Assembly: GCA_000149265.1 (NCBI GenBank)
Contig: CH003409.1
Location: forward strand, 503,985-567,984
Direction: 5' to 3'
Origin: Ciona savignyi
Taxonomy: Eukaryota; Chordata; Ascidiacea; Phlebobranchia; Cionidae
DNA length: 64,000 nt
Part shown: one piece after another, positions 14,501 through 25,300 of the stretch
Layout: the number at the start of each line of letters is the position of its first letter
Position numbering within the stretch: the stretch's first letter is position 1
Position numbers and translations under genes: made by a program
Notes under the pieces: generated by a model
Databases searched by the model: none
Told to the model about the DNA's origin: nothing
Seen by the model: the letters and a program-made list of their open reading frames with translations, nothing else

Positions 14501-17500
14501 GTTCCTTATGTGTTCGCGAGGTAATTTGACGATTGACCGTGTGATAACGCCACCTTACGAATTCGCGAGGTAATATGACGATTGCCCGTGTGATAACACT
14601 TCCTTACATATTCGCGAGTTATTCTGTCAGTCACACGTGTGATAAAACCGTCTGGCGTAATTTTGTGAGGGCAGGACATCGCATTTGTTGAAGCTCTTGT
14701 GGGTTTATGTTTAATGTTCGTAAAACTCATGTCGGTTGGATACATACGGATAACCGTTTGTATAAGTAATTTGATCGAGCAACGCTTACCTGCATCAGCT
14801 CATCAGATGCACCAGATTCATTCACTGAATTGAGAAAATTCCTGGAAAGTGTCATTGCAGTTTCGTCGGTCTCCAATCCTGAGAGCACATTATCTGAAAC
14901 GAATGGTTGGGACCGTTACAACGTATTCAACAATCAACGTGTATACCACGCTACCTTTTGATGCACAATGGGATTTTGGGGTTGAAGTCAGGTTTGGTTT
15001 TGTACCACTTTCTTGGGTGGCACCATCTTTTTCTAAAATGATTTCTTTCTCTTCATTGCTTCGTAGGTACCCGAGTGTTTCGTCCGGAAATTTTGTGTTT
15101 GGGTCAAACGAGACTTTATGCCTAGTTTTTCTACTGTTGGGCGCCGCTTTAATTAACGGTGATGCAGTTTTAAGAAGTGAATCCTCCCTGGTAAAGGTAA
15201 CAGTTTCTTGGGAAAACGGCACCGTATCTTTAGGATAGCTGTATTTGATCTTAGGTGGGGAGGGTTTTAAAATATCATTAATTGTGTCCTCTAATATATT
15301 GTACTTTACCCAAAACTCATCACAAAAGTTTAGTGCACTGACTTTTGAAGGCTTGTCTTTGGGTTTCACCCTAATTTTAAGCTGTTTAGACGCCCCTAAC
15401 TCTGGTAGAAATTTCGCGGAAGTTTCATTTGAATCTTTTTTAAAATTTAGCTCTGTATCCTTTGATTCTCTGTTCGAAATATTGTCATGCGGTTGAGACT
15501 TGCTCGCTGTATGTGATTGATAGGAGAACTGAGTTTTAGTTTTGGGTGAAGTAATAACAATACTTGGTATTGATGGTTCTTTCCAATCGTTATTTTTTTG
15601 AGTAAAGGTACATTTTTCATTGACAAACCCGGCAGTACCATCGGCAGAACAACTAGAAGTTTCTGCATCTAGAAGTTTGTCTGGGTGCATCGTTTCGAAG
15701 TTTCCATTAGATTGCAGTACATCAAGGTCATGTGAGGTTCTTTGTAAAAATTCTTCCGAATCCAATAATATTTGGCAATCTCTCGTGTGGGAACCATTGT
15801 AAATAAAGAGTTTTTGTTCAGGTACTTTGTCTACGGGCAGGCCTGGACTTGAGAAATCAGCTATTTCTGTACTGTCCAGATCGCTACCGTGATATAAAGG
15901 CGTAACACTCCCGTCTGACTGCGTAAACAAATCATGAAAGCTTTTAATTATTGGAGTTTCTACTTCGTCAAGAAACTTGTTTTCAAATGTAGTTTCTTGT
16001 ATTCTTTCTGGAATTTTTTGGTCTCCTGCTTCGGTTTCTTTTATTTCATTTTCCTGGTTAGCTTCTGTTGTACATAACATCCCTTGTTCTTTAACAATAA
16101 TGTTCGTAACCTCATTCAAAGTTTCCACATCATAATGATTTTTAAACAGGTCTGAATTTTCTGTTGAAACTTGGTTTTGGAGTGAATTTTCGTTGCTACA
16201 TGACGTCACTTCGTTACCAGGGTAGACACACTCATTACCGCCGCCTTCATCAAAGCTTAACAAATCCGATGTTACGAGACTCGGGTTTTCCGGTACCTCC
16301 AGGTTTTCAGTTTCACAAAAAATGGGTATAGAATCATTTGGGTTGCCGTAAGGTAAGCTGGCATTTTCCGCTGTATAGCATTCCTGAAAATCAATACTAA
16401 CTTCTGCTTCTTCTTCGTCTTGCAGCTCATTAAAGAAGTATTGGTAACTTATCTCTTGCTTTGACGCGTCTACAGCTTGAATTTCAGATTCAACTATGAC
16501 GTGTTTACCGTTCACTTCGGTGTGTGACCTTTCACCTGTCTCTGATTTTGGAGAGAACGGTAACACAACACCGTCGTCCTCTATACTGCTTATTAAGCTG
16601 TCCATCAAATTTCTAGCTTCTGCAAAACTATTGTCATCGCCAACTGGGAGGTGTTCGTTGGTATCCCGTGGTTTTGGATTGTTAAAGGAAGTCACGGTTT
16701 CGGGTGATTTAAGGGCAAAGACATCATTGTGACAATTATCGGTTTCCTTTTCATGGCTTTGCGGGATGACAAGGCGTTCACATTGGTCTAATTCCTGAAG
16801 GCACTTTCGAAATTCGCCAAATCCTCTCAGTTCCTTTGATTCCAGATTCTCAGTTTCATCCTTGTTTGGAGTGGTTATGTTTAATATTACTGCACTACTT
16901 ACATCATTATCTATTACAGAATCCGAAGCCATTTGTAGCATTTTCATCAAACGATCTTCGCTTTTACGAATTCTTGATTTCACGAGCGATCCTTCTGAGT
17001 TTCGTCTTTGAAGGGTCTGATCTAGTTTAAGGTGCCTGCGAACATTTGCATGGGATCCACTTTTCTGCAATTTACCTGGCATTTCAGATCCCTCCTTACA
17101 AATACTGCTTGTAAAGTCTTCCAGCCTTTGGATGGTTCGTTCAAATTTTTCAGCAGCCATTTTCAAAATTAACCCTGGCTGGTCTTGTTGCAGTACATCT
17201 TCTTTTGGTGTGTTCTGCCATTCAATGTTCCCTGGACTGCTTTGTGCACTTTTAAAATCGTCACTCGTAATTTCTGCAACAAACAAGTAAGTAAAGTAGT
17301 TGAGGCTTATATCATGCAAAGAATTGCGTTATTTCAAATTCTTTAATTTAGGTTTTTTTGGCCGCGTCCGTATATTTTCTTTACTTGTTTAAATTATTTT
17401 CCCGTGACATGGAAAAACGAATATGGTTTTAAATTTTTTCAGATCTCCTTTTTTTTAATATTTTATGTATATGTTCTTTTAATTGTTGCCTTTTAGAGAA

Positions 17501-20244
17501 CCAAAATGATAATAAACTAAACTAATAGCTTAGTGGGAACGGGAGAGTACAGTGTCCGCATTTAATATCACTTATAAGCAACACCTACCAAACAAATGTT
17601 TATATAACCTATAAGTTGTTTATGGCTTTACTTTACTATCGTAGTCTCTGTACGTGTAGCCATTTTTACCGTTACAAGTTTAATACATGATGAGCTTGTC
17701 ATTATATTATTCCATAAATCTGCTGCGTGTTTTTATGGTTGAACCAAAAAGTAAACCAAAAAAATCAATAGTCCACTAAATACATATCAATATTAAAGAG
17801 TGCCTGTTAATACCCGCTTGTCATTAGGAAAACCAACCACGTTTTGTAGAATTCGGGTCGTGTTTACTATATACGTCGACACCAGTGTAATCACCTCTTG
17901 GTGTTTCGTCTTCCTGTGAACCAGCAGGTGCCCTTGGACTGGTGGAGTTGACGAAATACAAATTCATTTCTTGTTCTGATGCATAGCTACTGGGTGTGCC
18001 GTATCCTCCCTTTTCCTCCCTACGCTTGTCCAGTCGACCAGTCGCTGCTAAGATGTCCATGGTTTGTTGGCCTTTGAACGCTTCGACCAACTCAGGTTCG
18101 GATATTAGTGAATCTGCATATTTAAATAAATATATTTTAGTTGATATCACCGAACAGGATAGTGTCCGGAATAATTTTGTTCTTATTTCTTCCTAAAGAG
18201 GTTGAAAGCTCTAGGAATTTGCTGAAATGGAATATTTATGATTTACCCGCTGACAATGGAGTTGTTTTGCTGATAATCATCAGATCACCTTGTACCACCA
18301 GTCGGACTTAGTTATTGTTTCAAATTTCTAATCAAGTTTAGTTTTTGGATATATTTGTATCCACGCTATAGGAAATGTCTGTTTGGATCTTTATTGTTGG
18401 TTATCACAACTGTTCAATGATAAGGGTGGGAAACTAATATCCCTTGGAACACGAACCGGACGTAAAAACGACAATTAAGTTGTGCTATGTTTAAATGTTT
18501 AACGTAACTGATGCGTATACCAAATTATGTACAAAAATTGTATTTAGCATACTAGGTTCAAAAAATTATCCAAGAAAAATTACAAAAAAACTACTATTTG
18601 GAGTATTTCGCCAAGGAATCACTTACCTCTGTCATCACAAAACGAGTTTCGCATATCGTTGATATCTGGATCGTTGTGAAAATAGCCGACGTAGAATTGA
18701 CTGTTGACGGGGGTGGACGCTCGTCGAGAATCGACCAAGAAAGAATCCGATGACGCAGGACACCCTAGTGTAAGAAAGAAGTAACATTTTAAATAATAAA
18801 AAAACTCTGATAAAAAATGGGGGAGAGAAGGCTTACATTTTAATTGAAAAATCATATCTGGTCAAAATTGGTTTAACAACTATAATAAGTCGCTGGCATT
18901 TTTGGCTCTAATAGCAGACAAACTTGTAATACACTGTTTTTGATTGTAATTGAGAATACAGTTTATGCTGCTAAAAATGTTATTGAGGCAAAACGTTATT
19001 CCTTACACAGCGAAACAAGAAAATATGCAAACCGTATTTAGCTAATAAGTTTTATTCATTCCATGAGGCAGTGTACACTGTTCAGAGCACGAGTTATCTG
19101 ACACAAGGCCATAACGATGTTAAAACTATATAGTGTATTAAGTGCCGTGACCGAGTTACACAACATGGTTAAATATAAACTCCATAATAAACAGGGGTAA
19201 TTTTACGTTGTACCGGAAATAAAAATGTCCGACCGAATAGGTTTAGTGTCCTGACTTTCAGCGTAAGGGTTACAGTTATAGCTTGTCGATTGTGTCCTTG
19301 GGCCAGGCACTTGTCGAAGCTTTTGATTTTTATAAATTAAATAAACGTATCAGTCATACAGCATACTGTATCTTCGATAACGCGACAGTGGGCGCGAGGT
19401 AATCTGACGATAGCCCGGGTGATTGCACTCTACGTTTTTCAATCCACAGGGTTAAACCCAAATTTTAAATAAAACCTGTAGCCACCTGATATTGCAGATT
19501 GGTTTGAACTTCGACTTAATGAACGACTTGGCGATGGAGATATGTTGATAGCTGCACTTCGCATATCTGTTGCCATTGAGGAATAAAACAGGCCGAGAAG
19601 AGAGTGCAGTGGCGATTCGTGGTCTGTGTGACGTAACATATTATTCCATAAATCTGCTGCGTGTTTTTATCGTTGAACCAAAAATTAAACCAAAAAATAT
19701 CAATAGTCGACTAAATACATATCAATATCAAAGAGTGCCTGCTAATAACCGTTTATCACATATGGTAATATTATCTGAAGTTCCATTTTTAGTTTTCAAC
19801 TTAATTTTTAACAGTGACACTTGTAATTGTCACTGAGGTCACGTTTGTGTATACTAAGTATCTTTTTTATTTACCATTTAACCACACTTTGTGTATATTA
19901 AGTATCTTTTTCGTTTACCATTTAACCACACTACCCTAATACGGTTGTTTTTAGCTTAATGTTGGCAAGGTTTTCTGTTTATCTGTTTATGCCTATATGT
20001 ATATATATCGATAAAATTTGAACTTACTGCATTTAAGGTTGCTCGGTGTTAAGCCCTGGGTTACCAATTTCTGAACACTCCCTACTTTTAACGCAGCAGC
20101 TACTCTATTGTGTATTGAGTCGTTTGAAACATCACCAAATGACAAATCAAGATATTCCAAATCCTCTTGCAATATCTCAGAAGTTACGTTCAAACCATCG
20201 ACGACGATTTTATCACACAAATCTTCTTCGTTTGTGCTTGTCAT
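2528..20244 (-). CDS. Coiled-coil protein with C-terminal CAP-Gly domain (19 exons)
   Basis: Likely a microtubule-associated protein; CAP-Gly domains bind EEY/F tails of tubulin and EB proteins. Coding exons, 5' to 3': 20028-20244, 19486-19566, 18627-18764, 17838-18113 (or from 17868), 14955-17273, 14790-14893, 14033-14215, 11920-12084, 11338-11421, 10641-10773, 7933-8108, 6677-6884, 6131-6315, 5751-5925, 5156-5332, 4343-4481, 3849-4042, 2959-3004, 2528-2585. All phases match; total 5,058 nt, about 1,685 aa. Layout: Ser-rich N-terminus (about 75-240), one 773-residue acidic low-complexity exon, heptad coiled coil (about 1107-1400, for example EISAENLLLQSDLADYQAEL), a Ser/Pro/Arg linker, then CAP-Gly (about 1608-1681). 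The CAP-Gly has FIGVELDGYDGKHAG, where the family usually has GKNDG, and TKYFTCSPNKGIFTPFSKV; the protein ends four residues later at MAWE. The start is the first ATG of the open exon. I do not recognise a named orthologue; CLIP-170 has its CAP-Gly domains at the N-terminus. The exon 4 and exon 10 donors are ambiguous. UTRs are unknown. Confidence 0.85.
2605..2810 (-). repeat. Two SINE-A fragments
   Basis: Two partial copies sit in tandem: 2612-2726 ('gtgctgtgtatgactaagac' to 'acacagccaacaagc') and 2737-2805 ('cagtatgttgtgtatgatta' to 'caactgggtttagg'). They fill the last intron of the CAP-Gly gene, starting about 30 bp from its terminal exon. Confidence 0.65.
4490..4665 (+). repeat. SINE-A head half next to a CAP-Gly gene exon
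   Basis: It begins 'cgaccgattagctttgtggg', continues through the B-box-like 'ggttgcaggctcgaaa', 'ccttgggcaaggcacttaac' and 'attgcctgaacccagtgg', and then decays. Its edge lies about 10 bp from the acceptor of the minus-strand exon 4343-4481, so the region just upstream of that acceptor is SINE-derived. Confidence 0.8.
4990..5105 (+). repeat. SINE-B copy
   Basis: The head 'cttgtggccgaatggttaac' is followed by 'acgaccgatacatatattg', 'catcatgggttccaccctta' and an A-rich tail (ggtaaaaaaag). It lies in a CAP-Gly gene intron just beyond the 5156-5332 exon. Confidence 0.8.
5590..5750 (+). repeat. SINE-B copy whose tail carries a splice donor
   Basis: A diverged head (gtgtgaccaagtgattaacgcg) is followed by 'gggacccatcagggattcga', acct, and an A-rich tail running to about 5750. 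The minus-strand donor GTTTGT of exon 5751-5925 is at 5745-5750, within or at the edge of this tail. A weaker SINE-B relic lies at about 5405-5515. Confidence 0.7.
5985..6085 (-). repeat. SINE-B copy, reversed
   Basis: Reversed family blocks are present: 'accgggcctagtttcgatcc', 'gtatcagtcacactaaccac' and acggccaaagg. It lies in the intron about 45 bp beyond the donor of exon 6131-6315. Confidence 0.7.
7745..7893. repeat. Partial palindromic MITE (GGGAA family)
   Basis: The fragment has the family core 'gggttagttctggagttgtg' and 'attagtgtttagggcatgg', then the conserved terminal part with 'agcagtttccctccttcccg' and tcttttagtg. Other copies are at 33388-33884 (interrupted), 43815-44022, 56665-56790, 62800-62998 and 63847-64000. 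Confidence 0.65.
8109..10640. other. Large intron of the CAP-Gly gene
   Basis: This 2.5-kb intron separates two coiled-coil exons whose phases match (phase 1), so no exon is required inside it. Apart from the tandem array at 10256-10560 it is AT-rich with no recognisable gene or structured RNA. Confidence 0.6.
10256..10560. repeat. Degenerate tandem repeat, about 3 units of 100-120 bp
   Basis: The blocks cgccgtacaacc (10278), cgccgtacaacc (10381) and cgctgtacaatct (10503) recur. So do 'gaaattcaggaactactcgt' (10333) and its near copy at 10449, with 'ttatctgaatacaaaac' after each. Unit length drifts between about 103 and 122 bp. Confidence 0.8.
11165..11260 (-). repeat. SINE-B copy, reversed
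   Basis: The motif 'ataccgagccaagtttcgaa' followed by cccatgatagg and 'gtatatgtatcgaacacg' is the reverse of the SINE-B B-box region and body. It lies in a CAP-Gly gene intron. Confidence 0.75.
11570..11735 (-). repeat. SINE-A tail half
   Basis: Family blocks run from 'ataggatagaatatttatgc' and ccccgcgaatggg through acacggacaatcatc and 'gcccaccgtcgggttatttg' to the 'aatttagtatatcctattaa' box. The tRNA-like head is missing. Confidence 0.75.
11768..11880 (+). repeat. SINE-B copy
   Basis: Head 'cggtcgtgtggccgaatggt', then taacacaacagaaac, 'gtcatcatggattcgaaacc' and an A-rich end at about 11880. It ends 40 bp from the donor of exon 11920-12084. Confidence 0.85.
13440..13665 (-). repeat. Two SINE-B copies in direct tandem, reversed
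   Basis: Copy one (about 13440-13525) and copy two (13555-13665) both end with 'gtatcggtcgcgttaaccat' followed by tcggccacacgaccgta or a close variant. Copy two also has 'ccgagctaagtttcgaaccc'. A T-rich linker, the reversed A-tail, separates them. They lie in the 1.9-kb intron 12085-14032, which otherwise shows nothing recognisable. Confidence 0.85.
14467..14664. repeat. Four-unit 49-bp tandem array derived from SINE-A sequence
   Basis: The motif gcgag recurs at 14467, 14516, 14565 and 14614, exactly 49 bp apart. Each is followed by a variant of 'gtaatntgacgattgcccgt' and gtgataac. That unit matches the SINE-A body segment reading cgcgaggtaatctgacg / attgcccgtgtgttaac, so a SINE segment has been amplified in tandem. 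It lies in the intron between exons 14790-14893 and 14033-14215. Confidence 0.85.
17702..17822. repeat. Dispersed 120-bp repeat, copy 1
   Basis: It begins 'attattccataaatctgctg' and includes 'agtccactaaatacatatca' and agagtgcctgttaatac. It is a close direct copy of 19640-19760 with about ten differences. It lies in an intron about 15 bp beyond the exon 4 donor of the CAP-Gly gene. Confidence 0.9.
19230..19447 (+). repeat. SINE-A copy
   Basis: It begins near 'ccgaccgaataggtttagtg', passes 'tgtccttgggccaggcactt', then 'gtgggcgcgaggtaatctga' and acgtttttcaatccacagg. An internal deletion removes part of the middle. It lies in intron 2 of the CAP-Gly gene, about 40 bp from exon 19486-19566. Confidence 0.8.
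19640..19760. repeat. Dispersed 120-bp repeat, copy 2
   Basis: Second copy of the 17702-17822 sequence, in the same orientation. It sits in intron 1 of the same gene, about 75 bp upstream of exon 19486-19566. No terminal inverted repeats or target-site duplication are obvious, so the type of element is unknown. Confidence 0.9.
19847..19934. repeat. Tandem duplication, 2 x 44 bp
   Basis: gtgtata followed by 'taagtatctttttnntttac' and 'catttaaccacact' occurs at 19847 and again at 19891 with only a few changes. It lies in the first intron of the CAP-Gly gene. Confidence 0.9.
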
Positions 20245-22359
20245 TATTTACGAGATATGAAAATTCAAATAGCTGTGCGACAATTAACCACCATCTAAAA
20301 GCCGGTTTTAATGAAGTGCATCAATTGAAAACCACAAGTACACTTCAGTTATTTATTACTTTGCTATATACATACGGTTATATCCTGAAATGTGTTTACA
20401 AACTACATAATATATATATATGAATGAATCCTATCCATGTCTAAAGACTGTTTCTTTGCTGCCATATATATTTGAATAGCGTTTAAAAGCCTAACCCCAC
20501 TTTCATACATCCCATTGCTACACCCCATGTTTAAAGTTCAGGATAATAATAAGTTTTTTTTGTCTATTTAACACCATGGATTTACCTTTGTCAAACAATA
20601 ACAGTAAGTTAAAAGCCGACTTATAAGTCGGCAACAAACAAAATACTGACGACTGCTTTTCAGGCTTTATGCCTACATTTACTAGATTAAGATTATGCTC
20701 AGCTATAGCCTATATTGAATAAGTTGTATTGAGTCGGCAAAACAGTAGGTTTCTGATTGCGGCTCTAATTTCAAACCGTTTGGATTTTTATCTCACTTTG
20801 CTCGTCTATCTATCTCTTTTATTGGGCAACAGGGCTCGTGTGTGTTGGTATCTGATACACGATAGCTTTCAGAGCAGACACAATAGGAACGATACAAACC
20901 TTTCTTAGACTATTCACTATTTACAAAGAACATTGTCGAAATATACCTTACAATCAATAAGCGCTAAATACACAGAAAGGTGTATCATTTTCATTGTACA
21001 ACTACAATTTTTTAATCTTGGCATTTAAATAAAAATGTAGGATATTAAAATAGTACCAAGCTCAAATTTATATTCGGATTGACGCTTTATGGAGACGGTG
21101 TTGGTCTAATCAATACCCATTTGGAATATCGCTTGCCAGGAAACCTTTACGATTTTATCATATGAATCAAAACGGTTCTTTAAAGAGTTTTTAAAACGAT
21201 TGGCCAAACAATATAAACACGCGCAAATAAATCCATTTGTTTACTGAACTATTGCCTTCGTGGTGGTACCAAGGTTTGTTTGCGTTTAAAATGCGCATGA
21301 ACTTTATTTAAAAGTCATTTTAGCTTTTTATGTTTTTGTATCCGACATATTTAATCGATATTTAATAAAAATAATGTGGGATATAGTTAACTGCACAGAA
21401 TTAAGAATGTACTTTAATGTGACCGAATTCTACCCGTTGTAAGATTTTCCGCGGTGGGGTCGTGGCGCTGTTGCTTCACAATTTGCAGCGTTACACGTTT
21501 TAATACAAAACATTTCAATATAACTCTATGTACTATTTTAAAAATGTATAAATAATTTAATATTTTGTAAAAATAAAGGTTTTTTATTTAAAAGTTTGCA
21601 TTTATTTGTAAAAATAAGAGATTTTGAAAATGATTATGGTTCCCCTTTAAAACCACTATACTCAGTTGCTTAGCAACAAGTTACTTAACACAGCAAGACA
21701 TATCTGATAACAACAGAACGCAGAGTCCCTTTGTGTTTTTAACTGATTATTTTACAAAATTCTGTAATTTTAATTGCTTGATCTTCAGTTTTAGTTGATA
21801 TATGAATTTANNNNNNNNNNNNNNNNNNNNNNNNNNNNNNNNNNNNNNNNNNNNNNNNNNNNNNNNNNNNNNNNNNNNNNNNNNNNNNNNNNNNNNNNNN
21901 NNNNNNNNNNGTAGTTCAGAGATATTTATTTGTTATATTATTAGGATATGAACGCGTCGATTTTGCGAGAAAAGTAAAAGACGTTGTTACTTTTAAACCA
22001 ATAGATCACCTCCTTTTTATAATAAACTTGGCCAAGTTGTTTGCAAAAGAGATTTTATCAGTTTGTCTTTTTATTATATTTTTATTTATAGCATAGACCT
22101 GTACTCTATAGTTAGTGTAGTTTCAACCATTTAACGTAATTCCTAAACCTAGCCTAATGGCCTTTTTGATAGGACTACATTGTGAAAATATTAGTTAAAT
22201 CCAAATTCTTTGTCCCAAATAAAAATTTACTTTTTATATACTATAAAGTTAGAAATAAATTATTTGTTTTTTACCATTTAGCTATATATAGGGTATATAT
22301 AAATATAATATAAGTTTCGTGTAATATATTTAGTATATTGTGCTATTATAAAAGTCGAG
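20245..22359. other. Head-to-head intergenic region between CAP-Gly gene and PACRG
   Basis: About 2.1 kb separates the two start codons, which point away from each other, so both 5' UTRs and promoters must lie here. The sequence is AT-rich. I see no SINE copy and no convincing TATA box. An assembly gap occupies 21811-21910. The stretch 22332-22359 before the PACRG ATG contains tatttag, a possible acceptor for the spliced leader that tunicates add to many mRNAs; that last point is only inference. Confidence 0.6.
21811..21910. other. Assembly gap of 100 N
   Basis: Exactly one hundred N, the conventional placeholder for a gap of unknown size. The true distance between the two divergent genes is therefore unknown. 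Confidence 0.99.
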
Positions 22360-25300
22360 ATGTCTGCTGCTGCTTGTCAAAGTCTACAGGCTCAAGGTTT
22401 CACCTTAAAAGCATACATGAAAAATTCCAAGGTTGGTTTTAAAATTAGTAAAATATTTACTTTTAGTTCGATATACCTTATACCCTTCAGCATTAATTTA
22501 ACCTGGTGGCCAATTTCGGTGAAACATTGTTGGGGCCAACTGTCATAGGCATGGGTAACATGCCAAAAAAAATAGATGTGACCGATAAACCAACATTATT
22601 TCATGCAAAAAGGCAAAACACAGTATTTTTGAACAAAAATGCAAATATCACCAGATAGTCATCACACATACCTTTGCCGTATTTCTCATACCTTAGTGTG
22701 ATTATCAGTGAGATGGTTTAACTACATAGATGGTTTAACATATAATGACTTGGCACTGTATGTAACTTGGGCTAGTAAGTCATCTTTAATACAATTTAAT
22801 ACTTAAAGAAGTGGAATTGCATTAAGCGGCTTGTGTTCATCTTCTTTTTTGGTGAATTGCTCCTCCAATTCTTTGCCCTAAGTAGCAATGTTGCTTTGCG
22901 AAATATCATCACACTGTTACACTATGAATTTTTAATGTCTATAATGTTTAATTTCAATTTCCAATTCTTATGTTGCAATTAGATTTTCAGCACATTTTCA
23001 GTATGCATAGGGGTCAACATGTAATTTATTTGGAAAAAAATGCAAATAAAAACATACATATATCCATAATTATGCCACGACCCTACCACTATTAACGGCT
23101 TAGGTCTGTATTCGACGTTTTCTTTAGGGAACAGCTTTGGTTTAATACCAGTGATATTTCTATTTGGTTTATTATTTTTTATTTCCAAGGTCGTTGGACC
23201 CCCATCTGCTGGGGCCTTTGAGGAGCGGCCAGCCAAACCAACTGCTTTCCGTAAGTTTTACGAAAGAGGGGATTTCCCAATTGCTCTAGAACACGACACA
23301 AAGGGAAACAGAATAGCATGGAAGGTATGTGTTCGATAAATATAATGTTAATTTATTTTATTTATAGTAGGAGAAGTAATTAAAATAGCAGAAACAAAAT
23401 TTCTTGTTGTAATGTAATAAATACTAGACCGTAAACAAGTTAAATAGTTGCCCCAAACCTATTGTATGCTTTATGCTGTCTGTTCCCCATAGCTTACTTT
23501 GTCTCCTAATGTTACCGCATGAACCTACCCTGTTATCTTGTTACCCCATGAACTTGCCCTGTCTTCTTATTTTGCCCCGTGAATGTCCCCATGTTACCCA
23601 ATAAACCTATCCTGTCTTCTTGGTACCCCATGTACTTACACTGTCCTCTTGCGTTACCCCATTAACCTGCCCTGTCTCCTTGTTACCCCATAAACTTACC
23701 CGTCCCCTTGTTACCCCCTAAATACTGTTGACCCACTCAGGTTGAGATTGAGAAGTTGGATTACCACCACTATCTGCCCCTATTCTTCGACGGACTGTGT
23801 GAAACCGTCCACCCTTATGAGTTCTTCGCGCGACAAGGTGTACATGATATGTTGGAACACGGAGGGTCGAAAATCCTCCCTGTCATTCCTCAGCTTATCA
23901 TTCCTATAAAGAGTAAGTTCAGTTTTAATAAATAAATAACTATTGAATAAATTGTTTTTATATACAAATTGATTCCAAATTGATTCCAATATTTAACGAA
24001 AACCTTTCTTAATGGTATGTTTAAGAAAAATAATGTTCTTATTTTTAAATGTTTACTAAACTTGACCCTTTGCCAAACGATTTTTTTTTCTTAAAATAGG
24101 TTTTAATAAAGCATTTTAGTATATTATCACTTATCACAAAAAAAGTGATTGATTACATTTTTAGCAGAGGCTGATATTCCTGTTCCCCATACTACTGACC
24201 ACACCATTTGATTGTACATTGTCTGCATATTTCCAGTACAAATTGGTCTGCCAGAATGTACTATGAAACATGACAACACAATCTTCCACAGATGCACTTA
24301 ACACCCGGAATCGGCTGGTGATATGCACAACGCTCAAAGTCCTGCAGCATCTTGTGGTTTCTGGGGAGATGGTTGGAGAAGCATTGGTTCCATATTATCG
24401 TCAAATACTTCCAATTCTCAATATCTTCAAAAACAGCAATCGTAAGATTTCAATTTTATTTCCATTTAATTTGAATTTATTTCAGTACGTCAAAATTTAA
24501 TTTTTTGGGACTTAACTATGGAAACGCAACGATGTGTTTCACCAATCTTCATTTACACTAGCATTTGCGTATATGATCTAAGGATAATTATTTTAGATTA
24601 GAGTCGAAATTGTAACAGCCAATAATTCGAAATTATTTTTTACTTATACCAATTGTTAGAAATTAAGAGCTTATAGTGGAAAAAAGAGGTTTTTGCATGT
24701 TTTTTTAATTGTACTTCTGAGCACTTTCAAATTCTGAATTCAATTACTTATTCTAGTTTTATTATGAATTTTGTCAGCTGTATTATCATTATACTTTAGA
24801 ATGAAAACGCAAACAGTTTAAATTGCTTAATATGAATTATTCATTATTTCAATTTATCGAAGGTTTCGTCACATTGCATACTCAGGTCCACTTTTAATTG
24901 TAGAGTTTACATATTGCCTACCATGTAAATCTATAGCAAACTGGTCACAGTACTTATCAATCCACTTGCAGATAGAGCAGTAGCGTGTCTTAATATTTCC
25001 CATTACCAAAATATCCTGGAAATGTTAATGTTTTATGTCTGGTTTTAATATCTTACCATAAATATTTTTTAACCATCAATATTTTGTCATAAAAAAATGA
25101 TACACATAATTTTCGAGTGCAAAAATTATTTTAGCATCTTCTTATATTGCCTTTGTCGAAAAATTGGTATATTTTTCATTTTACCCATTGTTAGTTGCTA
25201 AACCTTCAATATCTGTATCTTCAGTATTCATTTTAAATATTTAACAACTCATGCTAATAGTGCTAAGGTTAAAATATTACCATATTAAAGGTAGTGATGA

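Noticed and set aside
14849..15238. 129-codon plus-strand ORF and other plus-strand ORFs over 14.8-17.0 kb
   Set aside because: Antisense shadows of the 2.3-kb acidic exon, whose phases join its neighbours on the minus strand.
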